Assembly (NCBI GenBank): GCA_947381435.1
Contig: CANCVE010000024.1
Span: 1-45,786, forward strand
Length of the DNA stretch: 45,786 nt
Direction of reading: 5' to 3'
Source of the DNA: Chitinophagaceae bacterium
GTDB taxonomy: Bacteria > Bacteroidota > Bacteroidia > Chitinophagales > Chitinophagaceae
Of the stretch, positions 1-9,354 are shown one piece after another. The stretch's first letter is position 1. The number at the start of each line of letters is the position of its first letter. A program made the position numbers and the translations under genes. Under the pieces are notes generated by a model. The model worked only from the letters and a program-made list of their open reading frames with translations, was not told the DNA's origin and searched no databases.

Positions 1-631
1 TGCAAACAGGGTAATCACCAATTATGAACACGAAAAAGATGATGAAATTTTAACCACCGCAACGTCTGCCATTGCAGGATTGACAGCAAATGGGGACTTT
101 ACATTTACTACCCAATTAACTGATTTGGTTACGGCCAAAACAAATTATGCTACCAAGTTGGGGTTGGTGGCCACAGGAAACAAGCAGTCGGTAACGAATA
201 AAGATGTAGAAAAAGCTATTTTGGGAACAAAGCTGAGCGTGGTTGGGGTTTCTGTAAACCTACAAGCGGGAGGTAATCTTTCTAAACTGCAAGGTTCTGG
301 TTTGCCATTGGCAATTATTGGCAGTCACCATTCGTTGGATGCGCCAACGGGCTTTGGAATTACTAGGGGCAATATTGCCGGAAACATGGATATGAAGGTG
401 GATAAACCAATTGTTACCACCCATGGAACCATCTTTGCCTTCTGGAAAACATCGTTGGGTCCTACTCCTTCAAACATTAACGATTGGTTTTTTAAGCATA
501 GCAATGGGCATAGCCTCACCATTACGGGGCTTACCCCAAACACACCTTATCCTTTTGCCTCAGCTTATAAGGGCAATGATACCGACCCTTTGGTGTGGAG
601 TGCTATCATTAACATGTCGCCAGGAGACTAG
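1..631 (+). CDS. C-terminal part of a secreted-type protein with a fibronectin-III-like end (5' end outside window)
   Basis: The frame is open from base 2 with no stop before 629-631, so the gene starts upstream of the window. About 209 residues are visible. An in-frame TTG at 80 is probably not the real start, because coherent coding sequence precedes it. The visible part is rich in Thr, Gly, Asn and Leu. It ends in a segment (SLTITGLTPNTPY...) that resembles the F-G region of a fibronectin type III domain, as in many Bacteroidota surface proteins. No catalytic motif is visible. The function is unknown. The gene converges on the nuo operon and shares a terminator with it. Confidence 0.6.
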   Translation, partial: ANRVITNYEHEKDDEILTTATSAIAGLTANGDFTFTTQLTDLVTAKTNYATKLGLVATGNKQSVTNKDVEKAILGTKLSVVGVSVNLQAGGNLSKLQGSGLPLAIIGSHHSLDAPTGFGITRGNIAGNMDMKVDKPIVTTHGTIFAFWKTSLGPTPSNINDWFFKHSNGHSLTITGLTPNTPYPFASAYKGNDTDPLVWSAIINMSPGD

Positions 632-670
632 TATTTTAGATATGAGATATTAGTTATGAGTTATAATAAA

Positions 671-708
671 AAAGAGAGGCTACCCCGTTTGGAGTAGCCT
701 CTTTTGTA
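671..708. terminator. Bidirectional intrinsic terminator between the partial gene and nuoN
   Basis: The arms GAGGCTAC (676-683) and GTAGCCTC (694-701) form an 8-bp stem, extended by A/T pairs at its base. It is flanked by an A-run on the left and a T-run on the right, so it can end transcripts from both strands. It lies between the convergent ends of the partial gene (631) and nuoN (729). Confidence 0.85.
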
Positions 709-728
709 TTCTATAGAAAAAGAAATTT

Positions 729-2123
729 TTAGAAATAATAATAGTTCAATAAAGCTGTTGGGAAGATACCTAGAATGATGATGATAGCAGCCAACACAAT
801 CAATCCCAATTTAAAACCACCTGTAATTGGTGTATTGGTAGCAGCTACCCCTTCCTTAAAGTACATGGCTTGTATCACCTTGAAATAGTAGTAAACACTC
901 ACGGCTGCAAACAGAACGGCAATAATGACCAAGCTCAAAGAACCTCCGCCCTTGATGGCAGAAGCCAACATATAGTACTTGGCAAAGAAGCCAGCCGTTA
1001 GCGGAATACCAGATAACGACAAGAAGAAAACTGTATTTGTGAATGCTAAAACGGGTTGAGATTTAGATAAACCATTGTAACCTTCTAAAGAATAATCTTC
1101 CATCTTGGTAAGGATAGAGAAGATACCGATGGTGGCAAAACTGTAAGCGGCAGTGTACAACAAGATACCATCTTTGGTAAAATCGTTGGTGCTGTACAAG
1201 GCAAACAACATGAAACCGGCTTGTGCAATGCTACTGTAAGCCAACATACGCTTTACACTTTGTTGGAAAACGGCAGTGATATTACCAATAAATAAAGTAA
1301 GCACAATGATTACGTATAAGATAAGCGTCCAAGCTTGTCCTGGACCGAAGTCCGCAGACTTGGCAGCGAATAATTTGATGAAAGCAAAGAAACCTGCAGC
1401 CTTTACAATAGTAGCCATGAAGGAAGTGAAGACACTCGGTGCACCATCATACACATCGGGAGCCCAAAAATGAAACGGGGCAGCGGATACTTTGAAACAC
1501 ATGGAGATGAATAACAATATCAACCCTACCGGGGCTAATATTCCAGCACTGCTAAAACCAGTAACTGCAGATTTAACACCTGTGGATTGTAGTCCGAAAC
1601 TACCAGTTGCTCCATAAATTAAGGTAATACCCATCAACAGAATACCAGTAGAAAAAGACCCCATCAAAAAGTATTTTAAAGAAGCTTCATTACTTTTTAA
1701 ATTTCTTTTATCAGAACCAGTAAGGATATATAAAGGGATAGATAGAATTTCTATACCGATAAAGAACATTAATAACCCATTGAAAGAGGTAAGGATGGTT
1801 ACGCCACACAAAACGAAGAAAATTAGTGCGAAATATTCTGCCACATCAGGTCCTACTCGTTCGATATCACTTCCACTAAGGATGAAGTAAACGAGGGTAG
1901 CAATAAAAATAATAGTGTTGAAGAAAAGGCCTGTTCTATCAAAAGATAATAAACCCTTGCTATCAATATTGATGGTGTAAACACTATAGAATTGGAGTAG
2001 ATTACCAATAATTAAAACCAATAACGAAGCAATAGCCACGTATTTGATAGCCGATTTGTTGAGTAAGATGCCACTAAACATCATTACCACACCACATAAA
2101 GCTGAAAGAATAATTGCGTTCAT
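729..2123 (-). CDS. nuoN: NADH-quinone oxidoreductase subunit N
   Basis: This is an antiporter-like, proton-pumping membrane subunit of complex I. The 464-residue product is hydrophobic throughout and normal in length for the family. It carries the conserved membrane Glu in the segment FFIGIEILSIPLYIL and the conserved Lys in ATIVKAAGF, both thought to lie on the proton path of NuoL/M/N proteins. It is the last gene of the nuo operon. The spacing to nuoM is 30 bp, and the terminator at 671-708 closes the transcript. Confidence 0.96.
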   Translation of the reverse strand: MNAIILSALCGVVMMFSGILLNKSAIKYVAIASLLVLIIGNLLQFYSVYTINIDSKGLLSFDRTGLFFNTIIFIATLVYFILSGSDIERVGPDVAEYFALIFFVLCGVTILTSFNGLLMFFIGIEILSIPLYILTGSDKRNLKSNEASLKYFLMGSFSTGILLMGITLIYGATGSFGLQSTGVKSAVTGFSSAGILAPVGLILLFISMCFKVSAAPFHFWAPDVYDGAPSVFTSFMATIVKAAGFFAFIKLFAAKSADFGPGQAWTLILYVIIVLTLFIGNITAVFQQSVKRMLAYSSIAQAGFMLFALYSTNDFTKDGILLYTAAYSFATIGIFSILTKMEDYSLEGYNGLSKSQPVLAFTNTVFFLSLSGIPLTAGFFAKYYMLASAIKGGGSLSLVIIAVLFAAVSVYYYFKVIQAMYFKEGVAATNTPITGGFKLGLIVLAAIIIILGIFPTALLNYYYF

Positions 2124-2153
2124 ATATAAAGTTGAAAACCCTCTATCAATAGA

Positions 2154-3563
2154 TTAAGGATGAATATGCTTCGTTAAATCAATCATCGGTTGCGGATAAA
2201 CACCAAAACCAATTATCACCAATACCAATATTATCAATACAAATTGAACATTACCTTTAATCTCCAAAGCATTTTGGGTAGCAGGGGCTAATTGTCCGTA
2301 GAATATTTTTTGAACCATATTCAAGGTATAAACTGCACCCAATATGATGCTAATACCAGCCACACCAGCAATCCAGAAATTATATTGAAACAATCCGTTG
2401 AACATTAAGAACTCACCCACAAAGGCATTTGTAAGCGGTAAGGCCACATTTGCAAAAGCTAATACAACTAAAAGGATTGCTAATACAGGAGCTTTCTGTG
2501 CTAAGCCACCCAATTCACTGAATTTACGAGTACCTAATCTTTGTTCGATTGCATCAGCCACAATCCACAAACCAATTACGTTGATACCGTGGTTAAACAT
2601 TTGAATCATAACGCCATTCCATCCAATTGTTTTCATGGAGAAAAGAACAGCACTCATCAAACCAATGTGCGCAATGGAAGAATAAGCCACCAAACGTTTT
2701 ACATCATCTTGCTTAATCGCAATTAGTGAAGCGTAAATCATTCCGATAACACTAGCTATGATAATGATGTCTGCATACTTTACGGTAGCCAAAGGGAAAA
2801 TAGGAATCAACCAACGGATAACCGCATAGATACCCATCTTTACCATTACCCCACTCAATATCATGGTAACCGCAGTTGGTGATTGCTCGTAAGCATCGGG
2901 CTGCCAAGTATGTAAAGGAAATATTGGCATCTTGATAGCAAAAGCGATGAAGAACAACCAGAAGGCAATATTTTGTTGAGAAGCAGTAAGCTTTAAAGCA
3001 TAGAATGATTTGATGGCAAATGATTGATCTGGTGTTTGGAAGTATAAATAAAGAATACCAATCAACATTAATAATGAACCAACAAACGTATAAACAAAGA
3101 ATTTGAAAGTAACCGCAATCCGTTTTTCACCACCCCAAATAGAACAAAGGAAATAAACAGGAATTAAGGCTAACTCCCAGAAGAAGTAGAACAATAAACA
3201 ATCGCTTGCTAAGAAAACGCCCATCAAACCAGCTTGTGTTAACAGCATTAAGCCATAAAAAGCGTTCGATTGTTTGTAATCATTGTTGTAAGTAGATGCA
3301 AATACAACAGGAAAAGAAATGGCTGTTAATAAAACCAACATCTTGCTTAAACCATCGAGTGACAATGAGAAACGACTACCCAATAAAGGAAGCCAAGTTG
3401 CATCGAAAGTTAATGTTGCCATTGGGCAAAGGGCATAAATTCCAATAACAAGTGTTATGATGGAAGAAAATAATGCCCAGTTTTTTGCGGCATTACCATT
3501 CTTTAAAAAGAAGGTAAGTACAGCACTTACAACCGGAATTAATATGAGTAATAAAGGGATCAT
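2154..3563 (-). CDS. nuoM: NADH-quinone oxidoreductase subunit M
   Basis: This is the second antiporter-like subunit of the complex I membrane arm, 469 residues with about 14 predicted membrane helices. The family Glu sits in LLFYFFWELALIPVYFL and the Lys in GVMVKMGIYAV, with further conserved blocks KRLVAYSSIAHIG and FNHGINVIGLW. The last of these corresponds to the MxNHxxxxxxLF region of NuoM. The start ATG at 3561-3563 is 30 bp after nuoL. The order nuoL-M-N is the usual one. Confidence 0.96.
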   Translation of the reverse strand: MIPLLLILIPVVSAVLTFFLKNGNAAKNWALFSSIITLVIGIYALCPMATLTFDATWLPLLGSRFSLSLDGLSKMLVLLTAISFPVVFASTYNNDYKQSNAFYGLMLLTQAGLMGVFLASDCLLFYFFWELALIPVYFLCSIWGGEKRIAVTFKFFVYTFVGSLLMLIGILYLYFQTPDQSFAIKSFYALKLTASQQNIAFWLFFIAFAIKMPIFPLHTWQPDAYEQSPTAVTMILSGVMVKMGIYAVIRWLIPIFPLATVKYADIIIIASVIGMIYASLIAIKQDDVKRLVAYSSIAHIGLMSAVLFSMKTIGWNGVMIQMFNHGINVIGLWIVADAIEQRLGTRKFSELGGLAQKAPVLAILLVVLAFANVALPLTNAFVGEFLMFNGLFQYNFWIAGVAGISIILGAVYTLNMVQKIFYGQLAPATQNALEIKGNVQFVLIILVLVIIGFGVYPQPMIDLTKHIHP

Positions 3564-3593
3564 CTTATTTAGAATAAACTTAAACTACAGTTA

Positions 3594-5516
3594 TTAAAAA
3601 AGTTTGTGCAAGAAAGTAATGATGTAGGTATCGTTAATCCAGAGAAGCAAAACGCCCAACACAGACAATACCATCATCAAAATATATGCACCAACCTGAC
3701 CATTTTGAATTAACCTCAATTGACGGGAAGAGTAATTAACCAAATTGCCAACGCCATTTACAACGCCATCAATTCCACTCTTCTCAATGATGTTCTTAAG
3801 AAATCCAGCAAATGCATTAAGAGGATTAACGATAACTGCATCGTATAATTCGTCTATGTACCACTTGTTTTCTAGAACCTTTCCTAAGCCAGATTCTTCA
3901 GTGTTAGTTTCTTCGTATTTACTAAACTTGTTCCAAGCAAAAGCAATTGTTACCAAAACCAATCCTGTAACCACACCCATCATCATTAATTCGGTAGCGT
4001 GATTAGCTTCTTTATGTTCAACCAAAGCATTTGAACCAACAAAAACAGGTTCTAAGAAACGCTCTAACCAATGACTATCTTTTGCAAATACTTCAGGTAT
4101 TCCGATGAAACCACCAACTACAGCCAATATGGCTAATACGATTAATGGAATTGTCATTGCAGAAGGACTTTCGTGCAAATGATGTTCTTGTTCGTGTGTT
4201 CCTCTGAACTTTCCTAAGAAAGTCATAGCATATAAACGGAACATATAAAAGGTAGTCATCAATGCACCTGCAACACCTAAGAAATAAAGGATTGGGTTCT
4301 TTTCGTAAGCAGCAGCCAAGATCTCATCTTTTGAAAAGAAGCCGGAGAAAGGAGGCACACCCGCTATTGCCAAACATCCCAATAGGAAAGTAATGTTTGT
4401 GATTGGAAGGTATTTCTTCAATCCACCCATTTTGCGAATGTCTTGTTCGTGGTGCATGGCATGTATAACAGAACCTGCTCCCAAGAACAATAAAGCCTTG
4501 AAGAAAGCGTGCGTCATCACATGAAAAACTGCACCTGTATAAGCACCAACGCCCAAGCCTAAGAACATATAACCCAACTGGCTTACTGTAGAATAAGCCA
4601 ATACTTTTTTAATATCATTTTGCTTCAAGGCAATAGTAGCCGCAAATAAAGCTGTAGCCAAACCAATGATGGCTATAAACCCTTGCGTAGCTGGAGCCAT
4701 TGTATATAGTATGTTGCTACGAGAAACCATATAAATACCAGCAGTAACCATGGTTGCAGCGTGTATCAAAGCAGAAACTGGTGTAGGCCCCGCCATAGCA
4801 TCTGGCAACCAAGTATATAAAGGCAACTGGGCACTCTTACCCATTGCACCAACAAATAATAAGGCGGTGATGATGGTTATATCTTGGTGAGATAGTTTGC
4901 CAACATTTGCAAACACTTCTCCGTAAGTAACAGTACCTAATTTATTAATCATCCAAAAAACAGCTAACAAGAAACCTAAGTCGCCAATACGGTTCATAAT
5001 GAAAGCCTTCTTTGCTGCATAGTTATAAGCATCGTTCTTAAACCAAAACCCAATTAATAAATAAGAACAAAGACCAACCCCTTCCCAACCGATGAACATA
5101 ATTACATAGTTTCCCCCCATTACCAAAAGCAACATTGAGAAAACAAATAAATTCAGATAAGCGAAGTAGCGTGCATAATGAGGGGCTTCCTCATCAGTCA
5201 TATAAGCAGTAGAATAAAGGTGGATTAAGAAACCTATACCAGTTATGATTAATAAGAAAAGAGAAGATAATTGGTCGATCTGAAAAGCAAAAGGAATTTT
5301 AAGAGACGCAACATCTATGAAGTTAAAGTAGTTTGCAACGATTGCACCCGAAGATTTAACCTGAAGAAACAAGATAATACTTACTACAAAAGAAGCTAAA
5401 ATAGACATGCTACCAATAACTCCGATAGCTTGCTTTGCCAAAGACTTTCTGCCCAATCCGTTTATTAAAAAACCGATTAAAGGAAAAAGAGGAACTAAAT
5501 AAACCAAATTATTCAT
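3594..5516 (-). CDS. nuoL: NADH-quinone oxidoreductase subunit L
   Basis: This is the distal antiporter-like subunit of complex I, 640 residues, a normal length. It carries the long C-terminal extension that forms the lateral helix along the membrane arm. Conserved parts are the Glu in MFIGWEGVGLCSYLLIGFW, the block PTPVSALIHAATMVTAG, and KKVLAYSTVSQLGYM. The His-rich loop EQEHHLHE (about residues 440-450) faces solvent. It starts at ATG 5514-5516, 54 bp after nuoK. Confidence 0.97.
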   Translation of the reverse strand: MNNLVYLVPLFPLIGFLINGLGRKSLAKQAIGVIGSMSILASFVVSIILFLQVKSSGAIVANYFNFIDVASLKIPFAFQIDQLSSLFLLIITGIGFLIHLYSTAYMTDEEAPHYARYFAYLNLFVFSMLLLVMGGNYVIMFIGWEGVGLCSYLLIGFWFKNDAYNYAAKKAFIMNRIGDLGFLLAVFWMINKLGTVTYGEVFANVGKLSHQDITIITALLFVGAMGKSAQLPLYTWLPDAMAGPTPVSALIHAATMVTAGIYMVSRSNILYTMAPATQGFIAIIGLATALFAATIALKQNDIKKVLAYSTVSQLGYMFLGLGVGAYTGAVFHVMTHAFFKALLFLGAGSVIHAMHHEQDIRKMGGLKKYLPITNITFLLGCLAIAGVPPFSGFFSKDEILAAAYEKNPILYFLGVAGALMTTFYMFRLYAMTFLGKFRGTHEQEHHLHESPSAMTIPLIVLAILAVVGGFIGIPEVFAKDSHWLERFLEPVFVGSNALVEHKEANHATELMMMGVVTGLVLVTIAFAWNKFSKYEETNTEESGLGKVLENKWYIDELYDAVIVNPLNAFAGFLKNIIEKSGIDGVVNGVGNLVNYSSRQLRLIQNGQVGAYILMMVLSVLGVLLLWINDTYIITFLHKLF

Positions 5517-5570
5517 ACAATTAGTTAGAACAGAAATTAGTAAATAGGGATTCTATCAACCAATACACCA

Positions 5571-5906
5571 TTAATTTTTTAAGCGGTTCAAAAAGTTAAT
5601 ATCAACCGAATGTGTATTACGATACATCATCACAATAATCGCCAACCCAACACTTACCTCAGCGGCAGCCACCACCATGATAAAGAATACAAATAATTGT
5701 CCTTCTATACCAACTTGTGTTGCAGCATTACTTGCCAAAGCAATAGCATGGTGCATTTTAGAAAAAGCAACCAACAATAGGTTAGTGGCATTCAGCATCA
5801 ACTCAATGCACATAAAAATGATGATTGCATTTCTGCGTGTCAACACACCTACCACTCCAATACTGAAAAGTGATAATGCTAAATAGATATAATATTGTAT
5901 CGGCAT
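5571..5906 (-). CDS. nuoK: NADH-quinone oxidoreductase subunit K
   Basis: This is a small membrane subunit of complex I, 111 residues with three predicted helices. It carries the conserved Glu in [17 protein letters not shown] (helix 2) and a second Glu in the [13 protein letters not shown] block (helix 3). Both are known in the family to be needed for proton transfer. It lies 9 bp after nuoJ, so the two are probably co-translated. Confidence 0.96.
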   Translation of the reverse strand: MPIQYYIYLALSLFSIGVVGVLTRRNAIIIFMCIELMLNATNLLLVAFSKMHHAIALASNAATQVGIEGQLFVFFIMVVAAAEVSVGLAIIVMMYRNTHSVDINFLNRLKN

Positions 5907-5915
5907 AATAAACTT

Positions 5916-6416
5916 TTATTTCTTTCCAATTACCACAGCACCCACCATTGCACTCAAAAACAGCACACTACTTATTTCGAAAGGCACCACATAATCACTA
6001 AACAATGCTTTACCCAAATTCTCTATCAATCCAATGCTACCTGTTTTTAGTAAGGCGGTTTTGCCAGTCATTTCTGTAGCTTGTTTCACCAATGCAATGA
6101 ACATCATTAGTAAACATCCTCCCGAAACCGCGCCAGCTATTTTCATCCAAATGTCTTTCTGTGGTTCAGTTTCCTTATCCAAATTCATCAACATGATTAC
6201 GAATAAGAACAATACCATGATGGCGCCAGCATAAACAATCATGTTTACGATTGCCAAAAACTGAGCATTCAGTAAAATGTAGTGACCAGAGATGGCGAAG
6301 AAAACGGCAACAAGCCAAAGAACACTGTAAACAGGGTTTTTACTTAGCAAAACCATCAATGCGCTTACCAAAGCCAAAGCAGTTAAAAACCAGAATATGA
6401 TGTGAGTGATAGCCAT
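5916..6416 (-). CDS. nuoJ: NADH-quinone oxidoreductase subunit J
   Basis: This membrane subunit of complex I has 166 residues and about five predicted helices. The conserved helix 3 block NMIVYAGAIMVLFLFVIML holds the Tyr/Gly region that forms a pi-bulge in known structures. The C-terminal helix ends in GAVVIGKK. It starts 21 bp after nuoI. Confidence 0.95.
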   Translation of the reverse strand: MAITHIIFWFLTALALVSALMVLLSKNPVYSVLWLVAVFFAISGHYILLNAQFLAIVNMIVYAGAIMVLFLFVIMLMNLDKETEPQKDIWMKIAGAVSGGCLLMMFIALVKQATEMTGKTALLKTGSIGLIENLGKALFSDYVVPFEISSVLFLSAMVGAVVIGKK

Positions 6417-6437
6417 TTTATAATTTAATAATCATTA

Positions 6438-6971
6438 TTAATTTAATCCTTTAGCTGCTGCAAAACCTTGTGCATCCGTTGTAGGGTTAGGAATTAATAA
6501 ATCAGTCTTTTTATAAATAAAGTTCTTTCTGTTAAAATCAGCAGGGGTAAATGTTTCGCTAAGGTAGATAGCGTCTTTAGGGCAAGCCTCTTCGCACAAT
6601 CCACAAAAAATACAACGAAGCATATTAATCTCATACTTAGCCGCATATTTTTCTTCACGATACAAATTTTCCTCACCTTCCAAACGTTCTGCCGCTTCCA
6701 TTGTGATGGCTTCTGCCGGGCAAGCTACTGCACACAATCCGCAGGCAGTACATCTTTCCTTACCTTCCTCATCCCTATTTAATACATGCAATCCCCTAAA
6801 AACAGGACTAAATTCACGCTTTTGTTCAGGATACCTGATGGTAGGTTGCTTCTTAAACATGTGCATAAAAGTAATCGCCATGCCCTTCACAATATTCCAT
6901 AAGTAAAGTTGCTCAATGAAAGTCATTGGTGCACGTTCTACTTGTTTCGCCCTATTTGTTAATGCTTGCAT
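6438..6971 (-). CDS. nuoI: NADH-quinone oxidoreductase subunit I (two 4Fe-4S clusters)
   Basis: This peripheral-arm subunit carries clusters N6a and N6b on the electron path to quinone. Two ferredoxin motifs are visible: C74-C77-C80 with C84, and C120-C123-C126 with C130. The length of 177 residues is normal. I kept the ATG at 6969-6971; Met16 (MTFIEQLYLW) is an alternative start that would lose only a short poorly conserved segment. About 80 bp without features separate it from nuoH. Confidence 0.95.
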   Translation of the reverse strand: MQALTNRAKQVERAPMTFIEQLYLWNIVKGMAITFMHMFKKQPTIRYPEQKREFSPVFRGLHVLNRDEEGKERCTACGLCAVACPAEAITMEAAERLEGEENLYREEKYAAKYEINMLRCIFCGLCEEACPKDAIYLSETFTPADFNRKNFIYKKTDLLIPNPTTDAQGFAAAKGLN

Positions 6972-7053
6972 AAGCGTTTTTCTTTCTAAATATTTTCAAT
7001 TACTAATTGATGTTTCTTAAATAAACTTCATTTTCACAATCAATAACAGCGAC

Positions 7054-8109
7054 TTAAAAATGCCAGTTATTCTGTTTCAACAAAATAAAGAATCCTGTCA
7101 CCAACATATTAGCCAAAGCCAAAGGAATCATCTTCTTCCAGCCCAAATCCATCAATTGATCATAACGAAACCTTGGTATTGTCCACCTAATCCACATAAA
7201 CAAGAAGATGAACATCACCACTTTAGTCATCAAAACCACAATACCAACAATTGCCGCAGTACCAGGATTCGTTAAATGACTGGTTACAAAAGGTAAATCG
7301 TAGCCGCCAAAGAACATAGTAGCCATAATGGTACTACTAATGAACATATTGATGTATTCTGAAAAGAGGTAAAAACCGAGTTTCATGGAAGAATACTCTT
7401 GGTGATAACCGAAATTCAATTCATTTTCTGCTTCTGGCAAATCGAAAGGTGTACGATTACACTCAGCCAGTGCACAGATAAAGAAGATAAGGAAACCAAC
7501 TGGTTGGTAAACTATGTTCCAAACATGCCCCACTTGTTGCTCTACGATTGTGCGCAAACTAAGTGAACCAGTAATCATTAATAAAGCAATCAGAGAAAGC
7601 CCCATTGCCAATTCGTAGCTAATAGCTTGGCTTGCACCACGCAAAGCAGCCATCAAAGAGAATTTATTATTACTAGCCCAACCACCAATCATCACTCCAT
7701 AAACACCCATACTTACTACGGCGAATACGTATAAAATACCTATGTTTATATCTGCAATCTGTAAATCTACCTTATGACCCATTACATCAATAGTACCACC
7801 CCAAGGCACAACAGCGCAAGTCATAAGGGCGGCAGTCATAGCCAAACCTGGTCCTAAAATGAACAACCATTTGTTGGCGTGGGTAGGAATAATTTCTTCT
7901 TTAGTGATTAATTTAAGACCATCAGCCAAAGGTTGAAGTAAACCAAAAGGCCCTGCACGGTTAGGGCCTGGTCTGTCTTGAAGGATGGCAGCTACCTTTC
8001 TTTCAGCGAAAGTGGTATAAAGTGCAACGCCCAAACTTGCGAAAATGATAACTGCAATGAGTATCAATTTCTCTATCAATAAAAACCAGTCTAGTGCAAG
8101 TATTGTCAT
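7054..8109 (-). CDS. nuoH: NADH-quinone oxidoreductase subunit H
   Basis: This membrane subunit forms much of the quinone chamber of complex I and joins the two arms. The 351-residue product has about eight helices. It carries the signature QDRPGPNRAGPFGLLQPLAD and the acidic loop AECNRTPFDLPEAENEL, a hallmark of NuoH/ND1. Its start is only 20 bp from a 123-bp palindromic repeat (8130-8252) that separates it from nuoG, so its translation probably restarts independently. Confidence 0.96.
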   Translation of the reverse strand: MTILALDWFLLIEKLILIAVIIFASLGVALYTTFAERKVAAILQDRPGPNRAGPFGLLQPLADGLKLITKEEIIPTHANKWLFILGPGLAMTAALMTCAVVPWGGTIDVMGHKVDLQIADINIGILYVFAVVSMGVYGVMIGGWASNNKFSLMAALRGASQAISYELAMGLSLIALLMITGSLSLRTIVEQQVGHVWNIVYQPVGFLIFFICALAECNRTPFDLPEAENELNFGYHQEYSSMKLGFYLFSEYINMFISSTIMATMFFGGYDLPFVTSHLTNPGTAAIVGIVVLMTKVVMFIFLFMWIRWTIPRFRYDQLMDLGWKKMIPLALANMLVTGFFILLKQNNWHF

Positions 8110-8129
8110 AATATTCTTTAATTATTTTT

Positions 8130-8252
8130 ACCACAAGGAACACCAAGAAAAACACACAAGGAACACAAAGCTTTTGAACAACAGCAATATTAAGCCACAT
8201 TTCCTAATCAATCCTTGTGTTCTCCTGTGAGAACTTTGTGCTCTTTGTGGTA
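8130..8252. repeat. Palindromic ACCACAAAGG-family repeat, copy A (inside the nuo operon)
   Basis: The left end ACCACAAGGAACACCAAG is the inverse of the right end CTTTGTGCTCTTTGTGGT, and further inside ACACAAGGAACACAAAG faces CCTTGTGTTCTCC. A long imperfect hairpin can form across the whole element. Three related copies lie at 25061-25193, 29613-29723 and 43321-43486, all in gaps between genes. This copy fills the nuoG-nuoH gap. Open frames here (for example 8045-8230 on plus) are by-products. Confidence 0.85.
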
Positions 8253-8262
8253 AAATATCATT

Positions 8263-9345
8263 CTATTTAGAATTAAAATTGTTTGAATGAGCAGGACCAT
8301 TGATGAGACTCAACTCAATTTCAGGTTTATTAACGTCACTTTCTGTATGAATGTCCAATAACAAGTGAGGCGCACGACCATCATTAACCGCTTTAAAGGT
8401 TTCTGTTGGTGTAACCGTATGCACATAATGCCCTTGAGAGATAACAGAATGTCTGCTAATTTCTCTTGGTCCTTCTATTACCCAATCGCTAGAATGCTTC
8501 TTTTCGAAACGACATTCATTACAAATCCAATCTTCCACTTCACCCCATTCATCCTTGCGAGCAGTAACTCTGAACACTTCTTCTCCCCTGTTCCACAAAG
8601 TAACTTTACCACTACATTTAGGACAATCCCTGTGTGCATCCATTGGTTTTAAGAACCAAACACGGTTTTTGAAGCGGAAAGTCTTGTCCGTTAATGCACC
8701 TACTGGGCAAACATCAATTACATTTCCTATGAAATCATTATCTAAACTCTTTTCAATAAATGTGGCAATTTCTGCGTGGTCACCTCTATCCAAAACACCG
8801 TGAACCCTATTTTCAGTTAATTGATCCGCAGTATACACACAACGGAAACACATAATGCAACGCGTCATGTGAAGCTGGATATAAGGACCTAAATCGTATT
8901 TTTTGAATTTACGGCGTTGAAACTCGTAACGAGTACCTTCCTTGCCGTGTTCATAGCTTAAATCTTGCAAATGACATTCCCCTGCCTGATCGCAAATCGG
9001 GCAATCTAAAGGATGATTCAATAAAAGAAACTCAACAACACCCGCTCTTGCATCAATTACTTTTGGACTAGTAATGTTTTTTACTTCCATACCATCCATT
9101 ACTGTCGTTCTGCAGCTAGCCACCAATTTAGGCATGGGGCGAGGATCTTTTTCAGAACCTTTAGAAACCTCAACCAAACAGGTACGGCATTTACCGCCAC
9201 TACCTTTTAGTTTGCTGTAAAAACACATAGCAGGTGGCGCAACCTCTCCACCAATTTTACGGGCAGCTTCCAAAATAGAGGTTCCAGCCGGAACTTCTAT
9301 CGTAATATTATCAATGGTTACTTTAAATAATTGTTGCTCGCTCAT
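8263..9345 (-). CDS. nuoG: NADH-quinone oxidoreductase subunit G, short form
   Basis: This 360-residue protein covers only the N-terminal iron-sulfur part of NuoG. Visible sites are a 2Fe-2S ferredoxin domain (C41, C53, C56, C78), the N5 ligands H111, C115, C118 and C124, and the N4 ligands C163, C166, C169 and C213. A tail with CPKC (241-244) and CNEC (275-278) matches the beginning of the molybdopterin-type domain, which is then missing. Full NuoG proteins in Proteobacteria are 700-900 residues. As I recall, short forms are usual in Bacteroidota, so this is probably not a broken gene. It lies 9 bp after nuoF. Confidence 0.93.
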   Translation of the reverse strand: MSEQQLFKVTIDNITIEVPAGTSILEAARKIGGEVAPPAMCFYSKLKGSGGKCRTCLVEVSKGSEKDPRPMPKLVASCRTTVMDGMEVKNITSPKVIDARAGVVEFLLLNHPLDCPICDQAGECHLQDLSYEHGKEGTRYEFQRRKFKKYDLGPYIQLHMTRCIMCFRCVYTADQLTENRVHGVLDRGDHAEIATFIEKSLDNDFIGNVIDVCPVGALTDKTFRFKNRVWFLKPMDAHRDCPKCSGKVTLWNRGEEVFRVTARKDEWGEVEDWICNECRFEKKHSSDWVIEGPREISRHSVISQGHYVHTVTPTETFKAVNDGRAPHLLLDIHTESDVNKPEIELSLINGPAHSNNFNSK

Positions 9346-9354
9346 ATACTTTTA

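Noticed and set aside
8263-9345. nuoG as a frameshifted or truncated gene
   Set aside because: The next gene region holds no remnant of the missing domain in any frame, and the operon is otherwise complete. Short NuoG forms are, as far as I know, usual in the phylum.
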